From positions 2,854,687-2,918,686 of the forward strand of contig JALECJ010000257.1 of assembly GCA_023515745.1 (NCBI GenBank): DNA of 64,000 nt, read 5' to 3'. Each line of letters opens with the position of its first letter. Positions within the stretch are counted from its first letter, which is position 1. The notes under the pieces are model-generated. The model saw nothing but the letters and a program-made list of their open reading frames with translations, did no database searches and was not told the origin of the DNA. Shown here piece after piece: positions 35,328 to 46,972 of this stretch. Position numbers and translations under genes: made by a program. This DNA is from Amoeboaphelidium protococcarum. Taxonomy: Eukaryota; Aphelidiomycota; Aphelidea.

Positions 35328-36984
35328 ATGACTGTCGAAGATTATACTTGTACTGGATCTCAAAGCATTGTTGAGAATAGTGTGATTGTGGTTGGAGCAG
35401 GAATCGCTGGATGTGCTCTCGCTTATGCATTATCTTAACATGATGGCATCAAAGTGACGTTGATAGGTAGGCATCGTTCCGAATTTTCTTTTAAGTACTC
35501 ATACCAATCTGACTATTAAATTTATACAACATAGTGTAGAGCGAGATTGGAGCGAACCTGATCGAATCGTTGGCGAGTTGTTACAACCTGGCGGAGTGAT
35601 GGCTTTGTAGAAATTGGGATTACGTCACTGTTTGGAGGGTATCGATGCTGTGTTCAATGAAGGCTATGGTCTATTCTACGGCGATGAAATCGTTCCCTTG
35701 CCTTACTTGGACGTCTTTAATGAAAAATTGTAAGCTACTGAACAGCTGCGTGGATGTTCTTTTCATCACGGCAAGTTTGTTTAATCTTTGCGACAGGCTT
35801 GCCTGGGCACCAGCGGTCGCGTGGAGATTATTGAAGGTACCGTGAAGTCACTCTGTAAATAAATGCGCGGCGATAGTGAAGAGGAAGCCATTATCACGGG
35901 AGTCTAATGTATATTAAAAGACAAGTCCGAAGTTACACTGCACGCAGATCTGACCATAGCTGCGGACGGGTGCTTTAGCAAGTTTCGCTCGGAAATTCAT
36001 CATTACGCGCCATAGACGGCATCTCACTTTGTCGGTCTTGTTCTCAAAGACTGTTTGCTACCAATGCCTAGACATGGACATGTCATTCTTGCCTCTCCTA
36101 GTCCCATTCTGTTGTATTAAATAGGTAGCCAGGATACTAGAATTTTGGTTGATATTCCCGGGAAACTTCCGTCTAATTCTAATGGTGACTTGAAACAATA
36201 CATGATGGATGTTGTTGGGCCACAGCTTTCTAAGGAGACGCAGAAGTCCTTTTATGAGGCGTTGGATACCCAGCGACTAAGAGTCATGCCTAATAGCTTT
36301 TTACCTGCGAAGCCTTAAGGTCGCGACGGTTTACTCTTGCTCGGCGATGCTTGGAATATGCGACATCCATTGACTGGTGGTGGCATGACTGTCGCACTGA
36401 ATGATGTAGTTTTGTTGAAAGAGCTTTTAGTTGATGTTAAGAACGTCTCATGGAAGTCGAGAGCTGGTAAAGCATTGTTAAAAGAACAGTTTCCATTATT
36501 GTATTACAACAGAAAATTTTATTCTAGTGCCATCAATATTCTCGCAATGGCTCTATATCGACTCTTCTCAGCAGGCGATGACTTGGCTTTGGATATCCTC
36601 AGAAGATCGTGTTTTGATTATTTGGGACTTGGGGGTATATTTATGAGACATCCTGTGGGATTATTGACTGGAATAACTCGTAAACCGCTGGTACTTTATT
36701 TGCATTTCTTTTCGGTGGCGTTCTATGGTATGGGATCTATCCTATCGCGTCCTTGGAAGCCAGTTTAAGATGCATTACTCCCTCGTTAATCCTACTTGTC
36801 TGAAGTCGCCAGGCTGGATAACAACGGTTAACTCTTAATGGTGCGCGCGATGCAGTTTTTGTACTCCTTTAACTATGTTCTGTATACTATTTTGTGCCTG
36901 CCTGTAAATGCAATTTTATCTTTGTATGTGCTATATGTCGCTGCAGCCATCATGCTTCCTCTGATTTGGACTGAACTTCGTTGA
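35328..36984 (+). CDS. ERG1: squalene monooxygenase (squalene epoxidase)
   Basis: Two exons, 35328-35466 and 35540-36984, give 527 residues. The FAD-binding start VVGAGIAGCALAYALS lies at about 21-36. The intron (73 bases) falls just before ERDWSEPDRIVGELLQPGGV, a family signature. The second FAD motif GDAWNMRHPLTGGGMTVALN is near 313. The enzyme oxidises squalene to 2,3-oxidosqualene at the ER, the first oxygen-dependent step of sterol synthesis. A hydrophobic C-terminus (last 60 residues) agrees with ER membrane binding. The length is between yeast Erg1 (496) and human SQLE (574). The acceptor TAG at 35537-35539 is the one that restores the reading frame. Its presence implies de novo sterol synthesis. 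Confidence 0.95.
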
Positions 36985-37074
36985 TCGAATAAGTGTAAAA
37001 GATGTTAATTGACGTATAAATTGGACTTATTATCTTATTCTGAATTTAAAATCTTGTCTCAATAGTTCAAAAGT

Positions 37075-37875
37075 TCAAGCCTTGGAAATATTCAGCTATG
37101 CCTTGTTCTCTAGCGGCTTCTTGTCGTTAAATTGGGGAATCACCCAAATCTCAGCCAGAACCACCATTAATGCGAAAGCAATCCATTCAGCGTAACCAAA
37201 CACGAGACGTTCAAGAAGTGCCGCTTCATCAGTGCCAACAGCAGGCAACACTTTGGTTCTAGTCAGCCATTGGTAGCCATGAGCATTCAATGGTCCAACG
37301 GATATTATACGTGCATAGAACCCGGTCATGCCCAAGCAAATAGCGCGAACAATCCACGCTCTGTGTTGATCAAAATTCTTAGCGCGTGCATTTGATAATG
37401 CAGCGGTGAGAGCGCATGACACGGCCACCCCGAAAAGAGTGAATGCTGATCTTAGATTCAGCACCGACTCTTAAAAGGATGATGTATACATCTTGGACAA
37501 GATCATGCCATATCCGCTGATTACAAGCACCATTCCAGATGTCATGAACACATATCCAATTGCGCGATGCACACGCTTGTGGTTGTGGCGCAGCCTAGGA
37601 TATAATTAAAATGGAACGCATACCATCCACACAAAAGCAGCGATAAAGTGGGATATCACAACAGGTAATGGCATTCTATTGAATACGGTGTAATGAGGTT
37701 CAAAAGTGCCTGGCTATCTCCATGCACCCATGAGCACCGGTTTGACCATATCATCCGCCATCAATTTGGCGCGCACTTCATCGTTCAACAGCACCAACAG
37801 GCCTAGCAATGCGCCGATAGCAGATCCCACAGTACCTACAAATAAAAAGACTCTTAATGGTGAAATGAACGACAT
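37075..37875 (-). CDS. DUF2306 multi-pass membrane protein
   Basis: This 266-residue frame runs from ATG 37875 to TGA 37075. About six hydrophobic segments are visible. Two His-containing motifs, HKRVHRAIGYVFM (near 115) and FDQHRAWIVRAICL (near 180), match the DUF2306 family of predicted membrane proteins seen in bacteria and fungi. Function is unknown. The paired His motifs could bind heme or metal, but that is a guess. Two in-frame TAG and two TAA are read as Gln. The stop is 91 bases from the convergent squalene epoxidase gene. Confidence 0.8.
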
Positions 37876-38063
37876 TGATTATTCTAAATTGATATGTATG
37901 AGAGGCCGAGTAATTTAACTGTACTGATTGAAGATAAAAGTATTTGATGAACATGAGTGAGTGTTCCATTCCATCGGAGCCCCTTGAAATGATCAACGTC
38001 TGTATGCAACCCACAATAAAAGAGAATTTACGGTAATCAATGTATTCCATAAGCTCAAATAAT

Positions 38064-40532
38064 TCACAATTTACTACGCTATAGGGAAGTCTATGATGAC
38101 TGATCAGAGGTATCATTAATCATTACAGGAGAATCTGATCCAGGGAAAGCAGCTTTGATTACGTCAACGATTGACTTTGCATATACAATGTCCAGTCCAG
38201 CTTTGACACGGTCAGGAACTTCATGCACAACATCACGACTATTCTAATCTGGAATGATTACTCTTTTTACTCCGCAACGATGCGCAGCTATAAGCTTTTC
38301 CTTGACTCCACCGACGGGTAGCACTTGGCCATGTAATGTGATCTCCCCAGTCATGGCTGTGTCAGGACGGCATACACGTCCAGAGAAGAGGGAAACAAGA
38401 GCGACCGCAATTGCGACTCCTGCACTAGGTCCGTCCTTAGACACTGCGGCCGCAGGGAAATGGATATGTACATCTAAAGGATATTAAAACTGACCAGAAC
38501 TATTCCTTGCATGCAGGTTTGCCTAGTGCATAGAACCTATATCAACATGATCCGGCTATGGTAGGCTCAACAGAGAGCTGCGATTGTGCGCGATTGAAGA
38601 AAACTATTCGCTTAGTCTAATTGAATTGATATAGGATCTAACCCAGGATAGTGCAGCCTGAGCAGATTCTTTCATCACATCACCAAGTTTTCCAGTTAGA
38701 AGAAGCTGACCAGAAGGGCCACTCGACCGGTAAGCAGTGCACTCAATAAATAACAGTGCACCTGATCCATCCGAAGTATAAGCCAGACCAGCAGATACAC
38801 CGGCTACTTACAATCGACTACTTATATCCTATTCAACTCTACCCGGACCAAGAATATTAGTCAGCATTTACGGCGTGATATTGACGGCCGAAAAGTTTGT
38901 ACCATCACCATTATTGCTTTAAGCCTTTTTCATTGCTACATGACGACAAATAGCTGCAATCTTTCGCTCCAAGTTCCTCACACCAGCTTCTGCCGTGTAG
39001 TTCACACACAAATCTTGTAATGTAGATTGTGACATTTCAACATCTTCTTTTAACAATCCATTAGCTTGCAGTTACTTTGGGAGTAAGTACTGTTGAGCAA
39101 TGTGCAACTTTTCGTCCAGAGTGTATCCAGCTATCCTCACAACTTCCATACGATCAAGAAGTGGAGCGGGTGCAGTATCTAAAGTATTAGCAGTGCAGAT
39201 AAAGATAACCTGGCTCAAATCAAATGGAAGTCCAAGATACAAGTCAGTAAACGTATTATTCTGCTCGTAATCCAAAACTTCCAGCATGGCACTGACAGGA
39301 TCACCTCGGAAAGCATCTCGACCCATCTTTTCAATTTCGTCCAGTAGAATAACTGGGTTTTTCGACTTGCACTACTTCAATGCCTGTATAATGAGACCAG
39401 GAAGAGCTCCGACGTACGTTCGCCTATGTCCTTTTATCTCGGCTACATCACGCACACCACCAAGTGAAATTCGATGAAATTTGCGATTCAAAGCCGCAGC
39501 GATGCTTTTACCGAGTGAAGTCTTTCCGACACCGGGTGATCCGACAAGACAAATAATAGGACCTTTCACAGATTTATTCAACTTTCGAACAGCTAAATAC
39601 TCTAGAATTCGCCTCTTCACCTAATCTAATCCATAATGATCACGGTCCAATACTTTTTATGCAGCAGCAATATCAACATCTTGCAAATGATCGTCCTTAT
39701 CTTGATTCCACGGTAGATCCAATACAGTCTCAATCCACGTTCGTAATACTGAAAACTCTGCCTGAACATTCTGCATTTTACTCATTCGCTTAAACTCCTT
39801 CATGACTTGAGAGTGAACAGATTCAGGTAATTAAGCATCCTAAATTCTCTTTATCAATTGACGTAATTCGTCCTAATCATCCATACCATCGTCGCCACTA
39901 TCGCTTTTACTAAAGTATCGCCTCCCATTCTACCTTTATCCAGATTACGCAAGTTTAGAATCTATAATAGCCCGTTAATTTTGAGTATTTCTTAAGGGAA
40001 ACTTTGAGCCATGAGATTCAATAATATTCTCAACAAGAGTCAGACGATCCTCAATCTTTAAAGAATTCAACACTGAGAGCCGAACTGTGTTATCCACACC
40101 ATCACCCAACAAGTTTACAAATTAATCGCAGATATCCAGCGTTTACAGCTACTTTAAAAGACCATAATAATTGGTACCACGAAAAATATCCAGAATAGAC
40201 TAGCGGATCTAATTTAATCTGTCAGCAAATCGAGCCGATTCTGCTTCAGCGACTTTTAGTAGTTCAACCTCGGCAACGGAATCACCATCAGTATTCAAAA
40301 TTCTGACTCTCTGCGCAGCTCTAGCCATGATAAACATCTTTTCATTCAACGACACGGTCCCTATAATCTTGGCCAACACTCCCACTTTATTAATCTCTTC
40401 ACCAGACATGCGACGATACCCAATAACTATACTGTCTACACCATCAATAGCTGACACGTCATCGCTAACCGACAGTCTAATAGTGCCACCAGGTAGAATC
40501 ACTCTATCAATTACAATTATAGGAAGCTTCAT
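38064..40532 (-). CDS. LONP2: Lon protease, peroxisomal type (LONP2) with PTS1
   Basis: This single 822-residue frame runs from ATG 40532 to TGA 38064. It has a Lon N-terminal domain (from [14 protein letters not shown]), an AAA+ domain with Walker [11 protein letters not shown] (near 329), [20 protein letters not shown], Walker [10 protein letters not shown] (near 393), and a Ser-Lys protease domain. The nucleophile is Ser in [11 protein letters not shown] (near 700) and the partner Lys is in [13 protein letters not shown] (near 742). The last residues are RSKL, a canonical peroxisomal targeting signal type 1. There is no mitochondrial presequence. Peroxisomal Lon degrades damaged matrix proteins and helps process beta-oxidation enzymes. 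The SKL end is reached only if TAG three residues earlier is read as Gln, so it also supports the code. Confidence 0.95.
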
Positions 40533-40774
40533 TGCAATTTAGTGAAGTATTAATCCAAGAGGCTTTTCAGTAGATTTCGAAAATACAAATGTAATATTGC
40601 GCAGAGTGAATAGTTCAATTTCGAGCTAAACAAAAAGCGAAACACACGTACGAAAGAGAAAAAAGAAGTGAAGCACTTGACTGAATGAGCATTGATCGAC
40701 AAACGGCTTGGACTATCGAATGCACTCTCCATTGAATAATACACTTACAAAATCAAGTTGGGATTATCGGAAAG

Positions 40775-40993
40775 ATGGGATTAGCATTTGGATCAAACTG
40801 TTTAAGGTATAGCGCACATACACATGATGTTACCGGCACCCATTATTCTCAGTTCTAGATGCTTTATGGAGCTGAACCTCGTCTGTTTGGTGACTCTAGT
40901 CCTCCTAAAGCGTTCTTGCAGCTTTAATTAAGGATTAAGATGAAACATGTAATGGTGAAACGCGTCAAGGATAAGGTACAATCACAAAGATGA
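40775..40993 (+). pseudogene. retroelement integrase-like scrap
   Basis: A 72-codon frame contains HDVTGTHYSQFQMLYGAEPR, similar to the conserved end of the retrotransposon integrase core (pattern H-x2-TG-x5-F/L-x2-x-YG-x2-PR). Nothing else of a retroelement (protease, reverse transcriptase, LTR) is nearby, so this is at best a short relic. It abuts the 3' end of the intact CRN/RHS gene. The frame may be chance. Confidence 0.35.
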
Positions 40994-40997
40994 TGAG

Positions 40998-42644
40998 TCA
41001 AAGATGAAAGCTTAGAGTAGATAAAGTTTATTTCGTGTCCAATCCCAAGACAAATTCATCAATGCGGCAGATCTTTTCTAAAACTGGTCCAAGCTCATAA
41101 GATTTCACGCAGCATTTCTTGACGGATTCGATCCGCTCATCATTGGGATTCTGGTCCACATTATCGTACAGTTGTTCACCAGTAAACGTCCAGCTTTCTT
41201 TTAGCCTATCAGCTTTTGTTTTCCCAATACCAGCAATATCTGTTTGTGACAGGGACTTCAAATCAGCTAATGCCGAATAAGGCGCCATATAGATTTCTTG
41301 CGCTATAAAAGAATCCGCCAGTCTTTTAGGTACGATGAATACTAAAATGACCTCCAAGCTGCCCTACATAAATTAGTCTAGCATTTTCTTTTCTTTTAAT
41401 AAAGACAAAACTCCCAGGGCTTTGATCGGATGGTGAGCTGAAACGGTGGCTTAGAATAGAATCAGTTGCTTATTTGTGGACGAAAGATACCAAGAATCGA
41501 TCGATTCATTATTGTCTTTCGATAGCATGGTGTATGTGCCGCCGCCAAACCAGTAGTTAAACTCTAAAATCAACTGATCCACAGTAGGATTCATTACTAT
41601 CGTTTTTGGTAAGACCGAGTCCGAAAGTGGTTTCAACTCAAATTCACCACCGACAGACAACTAATCATGAACACAACTTTCAAACAACCATCCGCGCATT
41701 TATGATCCTTTGGGCACAAATTCTAGAGCATGGATTAATCCACCGCGTTCTGTCCGCACCATATCACGAAACCTTGCGACAAGTTTTCCTTAGATGTGGC
41801 CGGACCCAAATTCCACTTCATAATCCGTCTAATCGCCAGCTATAGGACGAAAATGCAATAATCTATGCGAAACAATAGTGTGCACAGAAACACCAGTTAT
41901 GCACATGTAGAGTTCGCGAATCGAAGTTAACTTACCAATAGCATCATCGATATCCTTAATAGCATTGTGGAATACTCGATTTGTAGTCAAGCAGTGTCGC
42001 GCTACACCTCCAACGATATTAAACCGTTTCTGCAATTCAGCTGATCCAATTTTGAGCTTCAAAAAACGGTCGGCATTATTCAGCTCTCTCAAACTCCAGA
42101 CGTCCATATACAATTTGTAATGGTTATAATACTTCCGGACAATGTTAAACCACCCTTCGTTAGGACTCGTGAATACAATCATTTTAGCGTTGTTCTTTTT
42201 GGGTATTTTTCTAGGAGCGCCATCATACAAATGTAAGGCACCAGGATAATCACGATCAGCCCGCTCAAGCTGCTTCAAGTCCAACTTCTGCGGCTTTGTC
42301 GTTTGAGGAAGGAAGACTAGAGCTTCCTCCAGATCGCCAGCTGCGAATGACGCCATGATTATGGTAGTACCAGGATATTTATCGCGCATTTTGCGAAAAG
42401 TATACATATAGAATACCGACTTGCCAATTCCAGGAGTGCCTGATATCGATAAATAATCAATGTTTTCGGTAGATTCATATAACAAATCGCATATTTTCGC
42501 GAATGTCAACCTATAAGTTGGACGTACATAATAATTTCTCTGCGTCTTGGGGTAGGGATGAACCATAGGCACATTTTCTACTTGGAGCACCTCGTCTATA
42601 TTAGCCTCACTTTGTATATCCATGCGATTGTGCTGCGTTGACAT
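40998..42644 (-). CDS. CRN/RHS-type NTPase-nuclease, intact
   Basis: One 548-residue frame runs from ATG 42644 to TGA 40998. The P-loop GTPGIGKSVFYMY is near residue 68. A Walker B-like MIVFTSPNEG follows near 155. The WSLRELNNADRFLKLKIG and FNIVGGVARHCL segments (about 185-222) are typical of the CRN/RHS NTPase. The C-terminal third is a restriction-endonuclease-like domain with ILFQATVSAHHPIKALGVLS near 400 and EVILVFIVP after it, where the QxT motif probably supplies part of the metal site. This architecture is known from Crinkler effectors of oomycetes and chytrids and from trypanosome RHS proteins. No LFLAK-type N-terminal secretion domain or signal peptide is seen. It is a diverged relative of the frameshifted gene at 474-2829. 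Seven Gln codons are TAA/TAG. Confidence 0.8.
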
Positions 42645-42800
42645 ACAAACACACTTGTGATTAAAGAGAGGACCGACCGACTTTTTGAACGAGAGATTAA
42701 CTAGGATTTTGCAATCAATTGTCTGAAATTTTCAAGGGAAGAATAGATCATTGCAACAATATTTTGATGATATTCTAAATGCAATCATAGTTCATTCAAC

Positions 42801-43448
42801 TCAAAGTGTAACAGAACTTCCGATGTGGTGTAGTAGAGCCCGTTTTTTGTCCTGTAACAAGTCTGGTGCCACTATCCCATAAAAATCAAAATACAGGTCT
42901 AATTATTATCTTGTCAGTGCATTGACGGCAGCCAGAGTATTTAAAGGAATCAAGTTTCGATGTTCCTCTCTGATTAAGCGACGGGTGGAGGGAACGACAC
43001 GAATTCCATCAACGTAACGCGGTATTTCAACGTATGGCTGCAGAGAACCGTCACCTCGTCGATTGTTCTATTCAGTGAGCATTATGTATTCAATCCCTCG
43101 CATCATTTCAGAATTACGATTGACATCAATGGCTAAACGGTTGACATCAGCTGCAATTTGCTAAGCCCATAGTGGCGCATCAGCCAAAGCACCAACACCG
43201 GGAAACAACAATGGAACCATCTGCTGTTCAACCAGAGACAATCTCACTCTGGCGCGCACAGTCGTCTAATCATCAAATTCGTTTCTGGCACGCTTGGCGG
43301 TTAGTAAATCCGAATCATTGAGAGGTTAAATTGCATGTTCCGGATTGATCTCTTGATCTGCTTCAACATCTGAAGCCATATTCTCGTTTTCAACTTGAAT
43401 TCCAGGGATTCTAAAGGTGTATCTAACGGGCTATTGTTCTTCAGCCAT
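42801..43448 (-). CDS. hypothetical protein with SAP-like C-terminus
   Basis: This 215-residue frame runs from ATG 43448 to TGA 42801. The middle is helical (IAADVNRLAIDVNRNSEMMR). The C-terminus reads LNTLAAVNALTRQQLDLYFD then FYGIVAPDLLQDKKRALLHHIG, which resembles a SAP-like helix-turn-helix found at the end of many fungal proteins of unknown role. SAP motifs bind DNA. I do not recognise the whole protein. Five TAG/TAA act as Gln, including the QQ in the SAP-like part. It lies directly upstream of the CRN/RHS gene on the same strand (156 bases apart). Confidence 0.55.
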
Positions 43449-43564
43449 TCGTGTAGTGATTTATTTTTATCAATTGTGTCACAATGATCTGTCGAGGTGC
43501 AAAATAAAGAATTTGTTTGAAGCCGAACTCGCGCGCCTTGTCTGAAACAAAACAAACTGTATTT

Positions 43565-43570
43565 ACGCGT
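43565..43570. promoter_or_regulatory. ACGCGT motif upstream of SAP-like gene
   Basis: This copy lies about 117 bases upstream of the start at 43448. A second copy lies at 43670-43675. Confidence 0.35.
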
Positions 43571-43722
43571 TCTCTGGTTGCGGTTGGTGCCACTTAATAA
43601 ACAAACTGTAGTCAACAACTTCACTCTTCTAATATTTTTTCCAGTTCTCCAAGCTGCGACTCATTCATTACGCGTATCTTGGTGTAAAAAGGCTACCAAT
43701 CATCTCTATATCCTGAAATGTA

Positions 43723-44333
43723 TCAAGGAACTATATTTCTAAGAGAACCAGAGCGAGCCTATTTCTACAGCGAAGCGTCGTCTTCCCTCTTCTTTCGACC
43801 TTACTACTCCTTCTCGAACGTAAATGCATCAGTCGAGTATGCCTGGATACTCGTCAAAGGTGTAGGTTCCACCACAGCACAGGATTCAAAAAAAGAGACC
43901 CTATAGTCTTCTCCGCAAGCTAGCAGGCATATTATAATAACACCCATTATGACACTGGTCATGACTTGGAGAGTATAGTAATGCGCCACCATTAGTCTGG
44001 AGTTTGGATCATCAATTTGATTAGATTTGTAAAAAAAAGACACTTGAATATTGCATGTCGGGTAATGTTTTCAGCGAATACTTTAAAGCAATTCTACGAG
44101 TAGAGCATTGTCGGACAACCAGTGCGATATAAAGTGCAAAGTGTTTATATCCCGCGAGAACCATGGTGCCATAATTTAGAGACTGGAATGGCAGCCGCTC
44201 TTTTGATCTCAGACGCCAACAGGGGGATTACCAGATAAACGTTTAAATATAGTGTCGGATTGACCACGGACATTAAAAAGATATCTATCCTTAGAAGCCC
44301 ACTGGCTAAAGGGAAAACAATAGTTTCCAGCAA
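43723..44333 (-). other. possible membrane-protein exons, unresolved
   Basis: Minus-strand frames here carry hydrophobic segments (for example MTSVIMGVIIICLLACG, and YKHFALYIALVV further upstream). The two best frames meet at an A8 homopolymer (44031-44038 on the plus strand) and would join if its length were off by one. The frame ends at TGA 43723. An intron-like stretch with an ACTAAC branch sequence and CTCTCAG acceptor lies just upstream, about 44388-44461. I could not assemble a full gene. The surrounding region to 44907 shows nothing else certain. Confidence 0.25.
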
Positions 44334-44907
44334 AACAACTAATTATTCATATTTCAGACTTCAAATCTGTCAAATTCAAGTGGCCCCTGAGAGAAGAAGT
44401 GGATACGCGCGTTAGTTTTCACTCAACTCAACTTGATTGCGGCAATCAAACTGTCGCCTACTTGCCATCACACTGTTCTCAAAAAGATGGATGTAGCGCT
44501 AGGCTCCATAGGGACATCCGAAACAAGTGTATAATTATTGTTATAACTCATTATTTTATGACGCTATTAACTATCACATTTCTCTCTTTAGAATAGAAGA
44601 TCTACACGCCAAACCAGCCTTTTTTGCACAGCCACGGCTCACACTTGAGTCACTGATCTCACACCTTTGACAAATGAAGTTTTCGTTCCATATGAGTCGC
44701 ACAACAGATAAATGAGGACAATAGAAAATACTCTATCAAAAATGGAAATGGAGGAAATCAATGGTCACGAAAGAGGCGCGCATATATATTTTGAGTGGAA
44801 AGTGAAGGGAATTTGCTCACGTTTGAAGGCATCATGCGATGCTGTCTGGCTTTAATGACGAGTAGTGAAGTTGTTGGTAATTTGATAACAATGAGCTTTG
44901 TTATATT

Positions 44908-45144
44908 ATGAATTCAGGTAGAGTTATAAATGCTTTTAGCCCGATTTTACCACTTGAATATTCGTTGCAACGTGAGAACCGCCGTAAAAGCTCAAATAAG
45001 CGCGCCATTAATGAAAAGAGTAGCGTTGCTGTGATCTGCTATACATCAACAGTCAGTCATCTAACCGAGCAATGGATACAGTTTTACAAAATTCAAGCTT
45101 GTGGTAATATCCAAACAAAAACAATTGTACTCTTACAATACTGA
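44908..45144 (+). CDS. hypothetical small protein (78 residues)
   Basis: An ATG at 44908 opens 78 codons ending at TGA, with no in-frame TAA/TAG. It contains SSVAVICYTSTVSHLTEQW, which could be a small folded core. No family was recognised. It converges on the POLE3 gene with an 80-base gap. It is tentative. Confidence 0.3.
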   Translation: MNSGRVINAFSPILPLEYSLQRENRRKSSNKRAINEKSSVAVICYTSTVSHLTEQWIQFYKIQACGNIQTKTIVLLQY

Positions 45145-45224
45145 GACATTAAAAGTAATAGGACGGGAAATAGCTATAATCAATCAAATTCTTGCATAAA
45201 ACTTTGGTACAGAGACCACAGTAT

Positions 45225-45746
45225 TCATTGTCCAGCGTTCTGGCCTTCATTGTCAGAAGCAGAGTCATTAGAAACTTCATCGTCAATATCCTCGTCATCC
45301 TCTTGATCCATATCCTCATCGTCATAATCTGCCTACGGCGAAAGAGTTACCTGCGCAGCATTATCTTCATCTTGAGCGGGAACGCTTCCACTGCCAGTAT
45401 CTTGACTCTGTGATTATTGCTCCATCTTTCTGCTAAGCGTGTTACTCCTCCAAGAGTCTCTTCTCATCTTTTGCAATTTCCGGAATGATTTAAACAACTC
45501 AATGGATCTAGGCAGCAGTTCCTCCATATCTAAATCGTCCATAGCCTTGAATACATCCTCACTAGTCAACTGCTTCTTACCATCTACATCAGCAGCTGTC
45601 ACGGTGAGATACGTTGTGAACATTGTGGTTGCTTTCAGAATCGCTGTGGCTGCATCTTTACTCAGGAATACATTAGGCGGTAGATTTCTCTTTACAAGTT
45701 TAATAAGCGATGCTCTAGGCAATTAAATGTCCTCGATTCCGGTCAT
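45225..45746 (-). CDS. DPB4: POLE3/Dpb4 histone-fold subunit
   Basis: This 173-residue frame runs from ATG 45746 to TGA 45225. Residues about 7-100 form a histone fold of the POLE3 type: IQLPRASLIKLVKRNLPPNV, SKDAATAILKATTMF and KKQLTSEDVFKAMDDLDMEE. The C-terminus is strongly acidic and Gln/Ser-rich, as in Dpb4. POLE3 pairs with POLE4 in DNA polymerase epsilon and with a second partner in chromatin remodelling complexes, giving nucleosome handling at forks. The start chosen makes TAA at codon 7 a Gln. Without the recoding the only start would be a TTG two codons later. ACGCGT lies 72 bases upstream. Confidence 0.88.
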
Positions 45747-45817
45747 ATTGCATATAATAATGATAGGAGTTTCTATATATACAGAATAAGCCCGGTGGTT
45801 AAACTTCAACAAGCAGA

Positions 45818-45823
45818 ACGCGT
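45818..45823. promoter_or_regulatory. ACGCGT motif upstream of POLE3
   Basis: This copy lies 72 bases upstream of the start at 45746. POLE3 is a replication gene, the class controlled by MCB elements in yeasts, which makes this copy the easiest to interpret. Confidence 0.45.
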
Positions 45824-46015
45824 CGCCGAGTGAAATGAAAAAGAGAAACCATCAGAGCGCTAAACGTTGTCACTGGCGTAAAGTGCTTGAGTGGAATACT
45901 TATAAAGCATTTTATCCAAAATGGTACCAAAGGTTAAAGTAATTATTCTTTTTAGAAAGCAGAAACTTTATTACCTCACAATATTTAAAAAAGGTAGGAT
46001 CATTAGGAGAAATCA

Positions 46016-46525
46016 TCAATCCAATGTAACTCCATAGTCACTCTCGGTCCAGCGATCAGCCAAGTCACCAAAGAATGGCAATCTGTACCTAACCAGAGTC
46101 TACCCATTGATGTACGCCTTATACATTAACCCTACTATGAGACCCACATCCAGGAGATATAATAGCCATGTAAAACTTAATGAGGCTAGAGTAAATATGA
46201 GATGAAATAGTAGCATAGTGACAAAAACCAGACTCGACTAATATGCATGAAATCTCACATATGCATTCTTATATTCAAAGACTAGAAATAGAATTCCAGA
46301 GAACACACCGAGAGCATAACACAATGCAGCTTCAATATCTATTCTAATCGGTAAGGCAGTCTCATATTTAGATGTAATAGGCTGTTATTATTATTACTAT
46401 TACTGATTAAGAGAGTCGTATTATTATTGAGGCGACTGTGCTTCTACATCATCATCCTATTACTAACTCAATCCTTGGAATTCAGGGGGATCATTATACG
46501 GAGGAACTCTATTCTAATAAGACAT
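46016..46525 (-). CDS. UPF0132 membrane protein
   Basis: This 169-residue frame runs from ATG 46525 to TGA 46016. After a Gln-rich cytosolic N-terminus (about 1-55) come three membrane segments (about 62-80, 95-120 and 122-142). The signature ALCYALGVFSGILFLVFEYK plus NAYVRFHAYQS identifies the UPF0132/DUF4870-like family of small fungal and bacterial membrane proteins of unknown role. The N-terminal Gln run is written mainly with TAA and TAG, including an eight-Gln stretch with a single CAG at its end. That makes it a striking example of the recoding. Confidence 0.85.
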
Positions 46526-46566
46526 TTTCTACTATATTCTAATGTACTTTTGATTCTAAATTAGGT

Positions 46567-46785
46567 TTGATTCAAAAAATACAATTCTACTGTAGAAAAT
46601 CTAAACAAAGATGGCAGGCGGAACGCAGAAAAAAATTAAGGAGAAAAGCAACTCACACTACTTTAAAGGTGAATACGTCTCGTCTACAGAGTCTCAACGT
46701 TCAACTTGAGAAATATTTTCATTACGTTTACGAGATGTTGAGTACTTGCCAAAAATAGTATAAAGTGGATATACATCGTTGAATT
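46567..46785 (+). other. short open frames, no gene certain
   Basis: A 72-codon Lys/Arg-rich frame from ATG 46567 overlaps another short frame beginning MAGGTQKKIKEKSNSHYFKG near 46610. Either could be a small basic protein or a first exon, but no splice partner was found. The remaining spacer to 46972 shows no gene. Confidence 0.2.
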
Positions 46786-46972
46786 AGATTCTGCTTATTT
46801 TGATTAAATTCAATTAGAGAACAATGTGCTTTCATTTCAATCTGAGGCTTAGCGAATGCTGATTAGCAAATCATCGTTCTCATAATCTCCTTGAATAGAA
46901 TTTATATATTTCCCATCGTGTTCATTAATAGTCGTAATCATAATATCGCATTAGAATAATTCAGTATATTGA

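Noticed and set aside
44299-44385. tRNA-like fold with a TCA anticodon-like loop (CAGACTTCAAATCTG)
   Set aside because: The anticodon-like stem-loop is present, but D- and T-arms and a proper B box are missing, so a suppressor or Sec tRNA is not supported.
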